Below, one piece after another: positions 1-5,102 of a DNA stretch of 5,566 nucleotides. Source of the stretch: Halieaceae bacterium (GTDB lineage: Bacteria; Pseudomonadota; Gammaproteobacteria; Pseudomonadales; Halieaceae). Numbering within the stretch: the stretch's first letter is position 1; each line of letters opens with the position of its first letter. The position numbers were made by a program, and so were the translations under genes. A model generated the notes under the pieces. The model saw nothing but the letters and a program-made list of their open reading frames with translations, had not been told where the DNA came from and did not search any database. The stretch spans positions 1 through 5,566 of the forward strand of contig NZIH01000009.1 in NCBI GenBank assembly GCA_002691565.1, in the 5' to 3' direction.

Positions 1-151
1 TGCATTAGGCAAAGTCGCTATGGGTTCGTTGTTCGCGGGATTGGGTTTGCTCATCGGCTTGATCGGTCTCGGTATTATTATCGCGGGGTACCTGTATCCA
101 CCTACCAGTAATGAACTCAATCAGGCCGTCGAAGAATTCGAGAAGCGGTAA
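1..151 (+). CDS. C-terminal fragment of an unidentified membrane protein (5' end outside window)
   Basis: An open frame enters from the left edge (codons from position 2) and ends at TAA 149-151. It gives about 49 residues: a Gly/Leu/Ile-rich hydrophobic stretch (GSLFAGLGLLIGLIGLGIII) that looks like one transmembrane helix with small-residue (Gly-x3-Gly-like) spacing, then a YLYPP turn and a short acidic, probably amphipathic tail ending in EEFEKR. An ATG at 20-22 could start a 43-residue single-helix protein, but no Shine-Dalgarno precedes it, so continuation from upstream is more likely. I do not recognise the family. Short YozG-like Xre regulators are often encoded beside small membrane proteins, and one follows here on the same strand 88 nt downstream. 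A functional link is therefore possible but is inference only. Confidence 0.6.
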   Translation, partial: ALGKVAMGSLFAGLGLLIGLIGLGIIIAGYLYPPTSNELNQAVEEFEKR

Positions 152-176
152 TTCTGGCGCCGAATATGCGAAACTT

Positions 177-238
177 TCGGTCACCGAGCCCCCTAATCCT
201 CGAGCGCTGTAGCGTGATAAAAAATAGATAGTTATCAC
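177..238 (+). promoter_or_regulatory. Dyad-rich control region with candidate operator before the HTH gene
   Basis: The perfect inverted repeat GTGATAA (214-220) / TTATCAC (232-238) has an 11-nt spacer, so its half-site centres are 18 bp apart. It ends one base before the ATG of the helix-turn-helix gene. Two smaller dyads lie just upstream: TCGGT-C-ACCGA (177-187) and CGCT-GT-AGCG (205-214). Small Xre-type regulators commonly repress their own genes from such sites, so autoregulation is a reasonable inference. The A-rich spacer (TAAAAA at 218-223) could serve as a -10 element, which would give a very short or absent 5' leader. That fits the lack of any Shine-Dalgarno in 225-239. Binding and promoter activity are not shown by sequence alone. 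Confidence 0.4.
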
Positions 239-239
239 C

Positions 240-458
240 ATGGGGAAACACCATCCAAAGCTTCTCAATAATCTCGAGGCCATTCGACGCCAAGCGGGAC
301 TGACCCAAGCGCAGCTCAGTAAGTTTGCAGGCGTGTCACGCAAAAGTATTAACGCCATAGAGAACGGTATGTATGTACCCTCTACAGTTCTTGCACTGAA
401 GATTGCTGATACGCTTGATTGCACGGTAGAGGACCTATTTCGCCTACCCTCACGCTAG
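240..458 (+). CDS. Small Xre-family (YozG-like) helix-turn-helix transcriptional regulator
   Basis: This 72-residue protein is almost entirely one Cro/C1-type HTH domain. Residues ~10-17 (NNLEAIRR) form helix 1. LTQAQLSKFAGVSRKSINAIENG (residues ~21-43) covers the helix-turn-helix and the conserved IENG turn. The VPSTVLALKIADTL segment and a final VEDLF motif complete the five-helix fold. No effector or membrane domain is present. The length is typical for YozG-like regulators, which bind DNA as dimers and usually control a neighbouring gene. The ATG at 240 is the most upstream start possible, because an in-frame TAG lies at 225-227 with no start codon between. No Shine-Dalgarno is visible, so leaderless translation is possible. 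The target is unknown; the dyad directly upstream suggests self-regulation, and the preceding membrane-protein gene is a candidate partner. Confidence 0.9.
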   Translation: MGKHHPKLLNNLEAIRRQAGLTQAQLSKFAGVSRKSINAIENGMYVPSTVLALKIADTLDCTVEDLFRLPSR

Positions 459-461
459 GCG
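441..461 (+). repeat. Short hairpin over the stop codon of the HTH gene
   Basis: CGCCTA (441-446) pairs perfectly with TAGGCG (456-461) around a 9-nt loop, placing the TAG stop in the 3' arm. No T-run follows on either strand, so it does not meet the intrinsic-terminator pattern. A 6-bp stem of this kind can arise by chance. Confidence 0.25.
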
Positions 462-502
462 TGGTACGCCCAGTGACTCCTAAGCCCCAGTTACGCTCCA
501 TA

Positions 503-542
503 ACCAGTGGACCACAAGAAGGGCCTGCATGCGCCCACTGGT
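503..542 (+). repeat. Perfect 8-bp inverted repeat in the spacer before the PaaG-like gene
   Basis: ACCAGTGG (503-510) and CCACTGGT (535-542) are exact reverse complements around a 24-nt interval. The repeat lies in the 145-nt gene-free spacer between the HTH stop and the crotonase start, about 60 nt before that start. It could be a regulator binding site or the base of an mRNA stem-loop. No T-tract follows, so a simple terminator is unlikely. I see no convincing -35/-10 pair in this spacer and nothing else of note in it. Confidence 0.35.
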
Positions 543-593
543 ACCCGCCCGTCAGCAACCGTAAAGTATCGTCTCGTTCAAACAACAAAAATC

Positions 594-597
594 GAGG
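594..597 (+). promoter_or_regulatory. Ribosome binding site of the PaaG-like crotonase
   Basis: GAGG sits 6 nt before ATG 604, preceded by an unstructured A/C-rich stretch (CAAACAACAAAAA). It supports 604 as the start. Confidence 0.6.
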
Positions 598-603
598 CTT
601 CAG

Positions 604-1410
604 ATGAGCGCACCTGTTCTTACAGATCTTGCCGACAACGGCGTACTCACAATCACACTGAACCGACCCGAGGTTCTCAACTCACTGGATGAATCGCTGA
701 CACTGGGCCTGGTTGATGCAATGCATGGGGCAAAGACGGATAGTACCGTTAGGGCCGTTGTGATCACGAGTGCCGGTCGTGCCTTTTGTGCGGGTGCGGA
801 TCTGAATGCGCGAAGCTGGCCAGCCGTAAATGGCGTCTCCGCGGGCGAGGCCACCGCAGCGAATATGGAGCGTGGCTTTAACCCGCTGGTTAAAGCCGTC
901 GCTCAATCCACTAAACCAGTCGTAACCGCCATCAATGGCATTGCGGCCGGAGGCGGCGTTGGGTTAGCACTCGCAGGGGATATTGCGATTGCGGCGCAAA
1001 GTGCCAAATTCAAACTCGTGTTCGGCCCCAATCTCGGCATCATTCCCGATATGGGTGCCTCCTGGTTTCTGCCTAATCTCATTGGTCGTGCCCGCGCGAA
1101 TGGCCTTGCATTGCTTGGCGACAACCTGCCGGCATCGGACGCAAAAACATGGGGATTGATCTGGGACTGTGTGCCCGATGAACACTTAATGGCGACAGCT
1201 CAGAGTCTCGCAGGCAGATTGGCTGATGGTCCCACGGCAGGCTTGAAAGCGGTGGTTAAAGCCCACGATCGAGCGTTCTCTAATACCTTGAGCGAGCAAC
1301 TCGAGTATGAAAAAGACGCCCAGCGAATGCTCTTTGACTTTCCGCACGTCAGCGAGGGTATTCGCGCCTTTATTGAAAAGCGAAAACCCAATTTTCGCGA
1401 TGTCAGTTAG
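604..1410 (+). CDS. Crotonase-superfamily enoyl-CoA isomerase/hydratase, PaaG-like
   Basis: This is a full-length 268-residue crotonase-fold protein acting on acyl-CoA thioesters, probably in the cytosol. Visible signatures are LNRPEVLNSLD (19-29), the first oxyanion-hole segment FCAGADL (61-67), and the second in NGIAAGGGVGLALAGDIAIA (111-130). IPDMGASWFLP (147-157), a long C-terminal helical region with LSEQLEYEKDAQRM (229-242), and EGIRAFIEKRKPNF (251-264) follow. The order and wording closely match PaaG-type proteins (phenylacetate-pathway epoxide/oxepin and delta3-delta2-enoyl-CoA isomerases). Relative to rat mitochondrial hydratase, the Glu144 position is Gly120 and the Glu164 position is Phe140 or Gly141. 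Asp149 in IPD matches the catalytic Asp of PaaG, so isomerase chemistry is more likely than hydration. No other paa gene is present, so the phenylacetate pathway is not implied. It appears monocistronic and converges on the serine hydrolase. Start by ATG with GAGG at good spacing. Confidence 0.9.
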   Translation: MSAPVLTDLADNGVLTITLNRPEVLNSLDESLTLGLVDAMHGAKTDSTVRAVVITSAGRAFCAGADLNARSWPAVNGVSAGEATAANMERGFNPLVKAVAQSTKPVVTAINGIAAGGGVGLALAGDIAIAAQSAKFKLVFGPNLGIIPDMGASWFLPNLIGRARANGLALLGDNLPASDAKTWGLIWDCVPDEHLMATAQSLAGRLADGPTAGLKAVVKAHDRAFSNTLSEQLEYEKDAQRMLFDFPHVSEGIRAFIEKRKPNFRDVS

Positions 1411-1433
1411 CGGCGTGGGTAACGTTAACTGAC
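1402..1433. terminator. Hairpin spanning both convergent stop codons (possible bidirectional terminator)
   Basis: GTCAGTTA (1402-1409) and TAACTGAC (1426-1433) are perfect reverse complements. Inside, 1411-1412 (CG) pairs with 1423-1424 (CG) across a G-U wobble at 1410/1425. In the + transcript this gives an 11-bp stem with a 10-nt loop; in the - transcript the wobble becomes an A-C mismatch. Both stop codons (TAG 1408-1410 and, on the - strand, TAA 1427-1425) lie in the arms. Neither side has a T-run directly after the stem, so it is not a classic intrinsic terminator. It could still protect 3' ends or hinder convergent read-through. Confidence 0.4.
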
Positions 1434-2651
1434 GATATCAAGTACCGTACGAGTCAATCGGTTTGACGTCTGATAGAGATCCTTTAATTTGTGCATCCGA
1501 TTACAGAGAAAGCCGTAACCCAGACCCGTTTCAGGGTCGCCAAAGGCAACTGTTCCTCCGACACCACAGTGACCAAAAATACGACTGGGATGTGGTGTCC
1601 CTCTAATTGTCGTAATACCCAGCCCCAGGTCGTAACCCACACCAAAGCGAATAGGCGCGCCTAAAATAACGGTATCTGGCCCCTCCGAAAGTGGTGTGAG
1701 CGCAAGTTTCAATGTCTCAGGGGTGATAATCCGCTTTCCATCTCGTTCACCGCCGGTGCTTAAAATACCAAAGAGTTTGGCGAGGGACTCGGCCGTACCA
1801 TGTCCATTGGCTGAGGGTATCTCGGCCTCTCGCCACTCTCGGGTGTTCATCTCTCTCGTATTGGGGTCTCCTAACTGCGCGGTTTTAGAGGCGAAAGCTA
1901 CTTTCAAATCACCCATTCTCAAAAACGACTTCAGTGAACGCAGTGATTTCGGCAATACAAAGTCGGGCGCTATGGCAATGGCCATTAGGGCCCAAGGTGT
2001 CGGCTGGGGGTCGACAAGAATATCGCCACAGCGCTGAATATCCTGGTCTTCAAGGCCAATTTTGAAGTCTAAATTAAACGGCTCAGCAATCTCCTCACGA
2101 AAATACTGTCCGACGCTGCGACCATCAATGCGACGAATCAACTCTCCGACTAACCAGCCGTAGGTCAGTGCGTGATAACCCTGCGTGGTTCCCGGCTCTC
2201 TGAACGGCCGCTGCTGTGCCAGAGCTTCAGTCCATTGATCCCAATGACGATAATCGAATTGAGGTACGCCCCCTTGAAATCCATGCATGGCTGCTCGATG
2301 ACACACGAAATCGCTCACGCGGGTTTTTTCTTTGCCATTGCAGGCGTATTCGGGCCAGTAATCGCCCACGAGCGCATTAAGATCGACCTGACCTCGCTCG
2401 ATCAATTGAAGAAGACACGTCGCTGTAATGGCTTTCGTGGTTGAAAACACATTGATGAGCGTATCATCAGACCAGGGGTCTGTTTTTCCTCTGTCCTTGT
2501 AGCCACCCCACAGATTGACCACCATTTCGCCTTGATGCTCGACCGCTATCGAGGCGCCGGTATCAAATCCACTCGCAAGTGCCTGCGCAAATTGATCGCG
2601 AACGGCGTGAAATCGAGGGTCGCAATAGCCCGCTACGAGAGGATCACTCAC
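1425..2651 (-). CDS. EstB-like serine hydrolase (beta-lactamase/penicillin-binding fold)
   Basis: This 408-residue protein belongs to the beta-lactamase-related serine hydrolase family (PF00144), whose members are mostly esterases, transacylases or peptidases. The nucleophile motif S-x-x-K is FSTTKA, with Ser70 and Lys73. The Tyr of the second motif is in GYHALTYGWL (Tyr159), and the third motif is HCG (His361) in IFGHCGVGGTVAF, where many relatives have H-x-G. It ends with the typical DPETGLGYGFLCNRM. No signal peptide is visible, so it is probably cytoplasmic, as EstB-type esterases often are. An ester or acyl substrate is more likely than an antibiotic. The start is GTG (2651-2649), supported by AGGAG 6 nt upstream. 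It begins 30 nt after the stop of the crotonase gene, so the two are probably co-transcribed. The natural substrate is unknown. Confidence 0.9.
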   Translation of the reverse strand: MSDPLVAGYCDPRFHAVRDQFAQALASGFDTGASIAVEHQGEMVVNLWGGYKDRGKTDPWSDDTLINVFSTTKAITATCLLQLIERGQVDLNALVGDYWPEYACNGKEKTRVSDFVCHRAAMHGFQGGVPQFDYRHWDQWTEALAQQRPFREPGTTQGYHALTYGWLVGELIRRIDGRSVGQYFREEIAEPFNLDFKIGLEDQDIQRCGDILVDPQPTPWALMAIAIAPDFVLPKSLRSLKSFLRMGDLKVAFASKTAQLGDPNTREMNTREWREAEIPSANGHGTAESLAKLFGILSTGGERDGKRIITPETLKLALTPLSEGPDTVILGAPIRFGVGYDLGLGITTIRGTPHPSRIFGHCGVGGTVAFGDPETGLGYGFLCNRMHKLKDLYQTSNRLTRTVLDIVS

Positions 2652-2657
2652 TCTATA

Positions 2658-2662
2658 CTCCT
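2658..2662 (-). promoter_or_regulatory. Ribosome binding site selecting the GTG start of the serine hydrolase
   Basis: On the - strand AGGAG lies 6 nt before GTG 2651-2649. The strong match and good spacing decide this non-ATG start. Confidence 0.75.
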
Positions 2663-2681
2663 AGTGCTTCTTTGATAGCTA

Positions 2682-3473
2682 TTAGTGGCCTGTCGTCTTT
2701 GCTGAACGCTTCTCAACGAAGGCCGAAATACACTCTTTAAAATCTTCGCTGCGAGCCGCCAGAATCCACTGATCCTGGTCCATATGCATAATCGACTCGC
2801 TCAATGCCAGCGCGTATTGATTCACGCTGCGCTTAATCATCTGCACAGCCACAGGTGGAAGATCGGCGTAGTGCCGCGCCCACCCCTGCGCCACCGCTTG
2901 CAAGTCCTCACTCACGCATACGTCATCGATTAAGCCCCAGCTCTCCAGTCGATCTGCGGCATAGAGGTCCCCGGACATAATCAGCTGTTTTGCACGAGAT
3001 AACCCCACCAATTCAACAAACAACGGGACGGCATTCCACATAAGATTCATGCCTACCTTGACCTCACCCAAACCCAAACGCGCATCCGTGGTCGCAATCC
3101 GAAAATCGCAGGCAGCGGCGATGCAGGCACCACCTCCCGTGGCAATACCTTGCACGGCACAGATCGTTGGCTGGTGAATCTCCCGGATAGCCGTTAACAA
3201 CTTTTGCCCGAGCTCCGCATCACGTCGCGCCCGCAAGAGCGATCCCTCAGGCTTCAGAACGGAGACTTCTTTCAAATCTGCGCCCACAGAAAAGTCCGCT
3301 CCCTCGGCCCTGATGATCACGGCACGCACCTGATCTTTGTCTGAAACCGCTAACGCCGCGTCGCGGAGTTGCGCGATTGTGTCGCGATTAAGCGCGTTTC
3401 TGACCTCGCCTCGATCGAGAATAATCGACGCAATATCGTCGTCAACGCTCACTTTGACGGTGTGGTCTGTCAT
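2682..3473 (-). CDS. Enoyl-CoA hydratase/isomerase family protein (crotonase), second copy
   Basis: Taken from ATG 3473 this is a 263-residue crotonase. Segments in order are ILDRGEVRNALN (18-29), oxyanion-hole FSVGADL (61-67) and CAVQGIATGGGACIAAACDF (105-124). GEVKVGMNLMWNAVP (136-150), then LVGLSRAKQLIMSGDLYAAD (155-174), and the C-terminal AFVEKRS (251-257) complete it. Aligned by eye to rat hydratase, the Glu164 position is kept (Glu137) but the Glu144 position is Cys117, and the usual IPGAGG loop is replaced by MNLMWNAV. It may therefore not be an ordinary hydratase; isomerase, hydrolase or lyase activity is possible. An in-frame GTG at 3524 would add 17 residues rich in Asn, Lys and Thr. 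That extension precedes the conserved fold, has no Shine-Dalgarno and looks like untranslated leader, whereas ATG 3473 has GAG 7 nt upstream. The serine hydrolase follows after 30 nt. Confidence 0.9.
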   Translation of the reverse strand: MTDHTVKVSVDDDIASIILDRGEVRNALNRDTIAQLRDAALAVSDKDQVRAVIIRAEGADFSVGADLKEVSVLKPEGSLLRARRDAELGQKLLTAIREIHQPTICAVQGIATGGGACIAAACDFRIATTDARLGLGEVKVGMNLMWNAVPLFVELVGLSRAKQLIMSGDLYAADRLESWGLIDDVCVSEDLQAVAQGWARHYADLPPVAVQMIKRSVNQYALALSESIMHMDQDQWILAARSEDFKECISAFVEKRSAKTTGH

Positions 3474-3572
3474 TAGCTTTCTCTTTTTTATTGTTGTTGT
3501 ACGTTTATTGTTATTGGCATTCACTATGCCAGATCAGCCGTCGTAAAACATATCCTGAAACGAGCATTGATC
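3474..3572 (-). promoter_or_regulatory. 99-nt leader before the second crotonase, possible internal promoter
   Basis: This is the only sizeable gap in the leftward gene run. Read on the - strand, the gene-proximal half is A/C-rich with repeated CAATAA and ACAACAA words ending in AAAAAAGAGAAAGCTA before ATG 3473, which suggests an unstructured leader. A weak sigma-70-like pair, TTTACG (3547-3542) and GTGAAT (3524-3519) with 17-bp spacing, is the best promoter candidate I can see, at about 4/6 and 3/6 matches. No terminator-like hairpin with a T-tract was found, so read-through from the upstream genes is also possible. Confidence 0.25.
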
Positions 3573-4304
3573 TCAGAGGAGTTCGGCTGCCTTCTTACGG
3601 ATGTCCTGAATATCGACGTCTGTGTCGTCAATCACGCTAGCGCATAAATTCAGGCACTTGGGGGGTCGGGTACGTCTTTCCTGAAAAAACGCGAGAACTT
3701 CCATGTCGGCATCGCGTATCGACTGCAGTAACAGCGGGCTCATCGCGCCTGCTTCAGGCTCCAGATCGAAATCAGCCAGATTGTGGAGCGCCTTCAGCAG
3801 CTTGGGCCCCACCATTTGAGGTGCAATGTGGTCTGGGTCAACGCGCTTGATCATCGACTCAGTCGTATGAATCAAAAAGTCCAGTACCGGGGACGTCTGT
3901 AAAAAGATCATAAATGCGTTGTGAGGCTGGCGACGAACCTCTAATCGCCCCGCCTTATCTGTCTGCAACCAGCACTCTTCGCCAAACCGTGAGTGCTTTG
4001 TCACCGATGGCTGCCAACCCTCATCAATAATCAGCGTGTCGGCATCGCACCAGATAACACGATCAATCCCGGCTTCGAGGGCCGCTCTGATATGCAGCAA
4101 ACGGGCTAAATCCGCGAGTATGGGTCCTCGCCCCGCCAACTTCTGCCGATAGCACTCGGGAAGCACATCGAAGAAGGCGTCATCAAAAAATTGGTAAGCA
4201 AAACCTTGACGTTGCGACCACGCCTCGACGCCCAAGAGGCAATCGGTCACCCACTTAGGTCGGTTGTCCGAGGCGGACTGAATGACAATGGTCTTCAAAC
4301 GCAA
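3573..4304 (-). CDS. Putative DXD-type glycosyltransferase-like protein (GT32-like fold)
   Basis: This 243-residue protein has no clear signal peptide or membrane segment. It starts with a beta-strand-like KTIVIQSA (4-11). D65-L-A-R-L-L then leads into the D-A-D motif (Asp87, Asp89 within IWCDADTLII), which in GT-A enzymes binds the metal and nucleotide-sugar. Downstream are NAFMIFLQTSP (129-139) and MVGPKLLKAL (164-173), resembling the N-x-hydrophobic and GP-x-x-L landmarks of GT32/DXD sugar-transferase relatives. The match is to motif order, not to a family I can name with certainty, and donor and acceptor are unknown. The start is TTG (4304-4302), directly after the TAA (4307-4305) of the upstream gene. 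This implies translational coupling, since no good Shine-Dalgarno is seen; a second TTG at codon 3 is an alternative. A sugar-modifying enzyme among acyl-CoA-type genes is unexpected. Confidence 0.7.
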   Translation of the reverse strand: MRLKTIVIQSASDNRPKWVTDCLLGVEAWSQRQGFAYQFFDDAFFDVLPECYRQKLAGRGPILADLARLLHIRAALEAGIDRVIWCDADTLIIDEGWQPSVTKHSRFGEECWLQTDKAGRLEVRRQPHNAFMIFLQTSPVLDFLIHTTESMIKRVDPDHIAPQMVGPKLLKALHNLADFDLEPEAGAMSPLLLQSIRDADMEVLAFFQERRTRPPKCLNLCASVIDDTDVDIQDIRKKAAELL

Positions 4305-5102
4305 TTAGCCAGCTTTGAAGCGAGAACCCTTTTCCGGTGGTGGATTAGCACCACCAGCAAAGCACTGCGCTTTGGCCATCCAATCGGTTGCGGGATCACC
4401 AACGACCGTGAGGCTCGTGTCTGCGATATTCCGTGTTTGTGTCACGACCCGAGCGAAGTCGACGGCATCACCCTGAATAAAGTTACTTTGTTGCGACTCC
4501 CCGTAGGTCCAAACTTCGCCGCTTGGAGACACTAAACTGACGAATGGCATGGGCTCAGGTGGTGTCTCACCTCTCACCTTAAAGGTCCAGCCAAAGGTGT
4601 TGATACCCAAAACGACAATGTTGCGAATACGGTCATGCTCGTCCCGATCTTCACCTAATGCGTCGAACACCTCTTGCCCGTGAGCCCAGGTCTCCATCTG
4701 CCGTGCCGATATCGCCGATCGCGCGCTCATACTGGGGCCTGCCCAAGGTACTCTCGAGCTGGGATCAAGCGCAGCGTAGGCATCAGACGTCTCGTCAACC
4801 AAGGAGGCCCACGCCTGACGCAGCGCCCCACCGCTCAAACCATCCAGGTAGGCCTTTTCGTACTCCGGTAGAGAGCCACCCTTCATCATGTGAGCTCCCA
4901 CACCCTCAAAAAATGCCGCGAACCCTTCATCGCCCTCGGTCGCGACCATGACAGCCTTGTTCCAGAAATGAAGATGCCGGAAGACGTCATTGATCGTCCA
5001 AGACTTGAATTGTGTGGTCTTCTCGAAGCCCGCATCATCCAGGTCGGCAATCAACGCCTTGAGTGTAAAACTTTCCTCTCGAAAATCACTCGCTTGCTGC
5101 AT
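4305..5102 (-). CDS. TIGR03084-family metal-binding protein (DinB/maleylpyruvate-isomerase-like)
   Basis: This 265-residue, two-part protein resembles the actinobacterial TIGR03084 group. The N-terminal DinB/MDMPI-like four-helix region carries the likely metal ligands: His43 (or His45) in RHLHFW, and Glu137 and His141 in QMETWAHGQE. These match the His, Glu-x3-His pattern of mycothiol-dependent maleylpyruvate isomerase. The C-terminal half has GWTFKVRG (171-178), the SPSGEVWTYGE segment (192-202), GDAVDFARVVTQTRN (211-225) and WMAKAQCFAGG (241-251), typical of the family's wyosine-base-formation-like domain. The biochemical role is unproven; relatives suggest a thiol- or metal-dependent isomerase or transferase. 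ATG 5102 is preferred over an in-frame TTG at 5147 because AAGGAG lies 6 nt before it and the extra 15 residues overlap the upstream gene. It overlaps that gene by 17 nt and abuts the next, so it is the centre of a coupled trio. Confidence 0.88.
   Translation of the reverse strand: MQQASDFREESFTLKALIADLDDAGFEKTTQFKSWTINDVFRHLHFWNKAVMVATEGDEGFAAFFEGVGAHMMKGGSLPEYEKAYLDGLSGGALRQAWASLVDETSDAYAALDPSSRVPWAGPSMSARSAISARQMETWAHGQEVFDALGEDRDEHDRIRNIVVLGINTFGWTFKVRGETPPEPMPFVSLVSPSGEVWTYGESQQSNFIQGDAVDFARVVTQTRNIADTSLTVVGDPATDWMAKAQCFAGGANPPPEKGSRFKAG

Noticed and set aside
5..424. 139-codon open frame on the - strand across the regulator gene
   Set aside because: It lies antisense to the convincing HTH gene and the membrane-protein end, has no recognisable domain and looks like a reading-frame shadow.
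441..461. Intrinsic terminator after the HTH gene
   Set aside because: The 6-bp stem has no T-run on either strand, so only a weak hairpin is claimed.
1696..2037. 113-codon open frame on the + strand
   Set aside because: Fully antisense to the serine hydrolase, which has all its motifs; the product has no family-like pattern.
1425..2651. Class C beta-lactamase resistance gene
   Set aside because: It shares the fold and S-x-x-K, but lacks a visible signal peptide, and its motif wording (GYHALTYGWL, HCGVGG) matches EstB-like esterases.
4191..4535. 114-codon open frame on the + strand across the junction of two - strand genes
   Set aside because: Antisense to the glycosyltransferase-like and TIGR03084-type genes; no domain seen.
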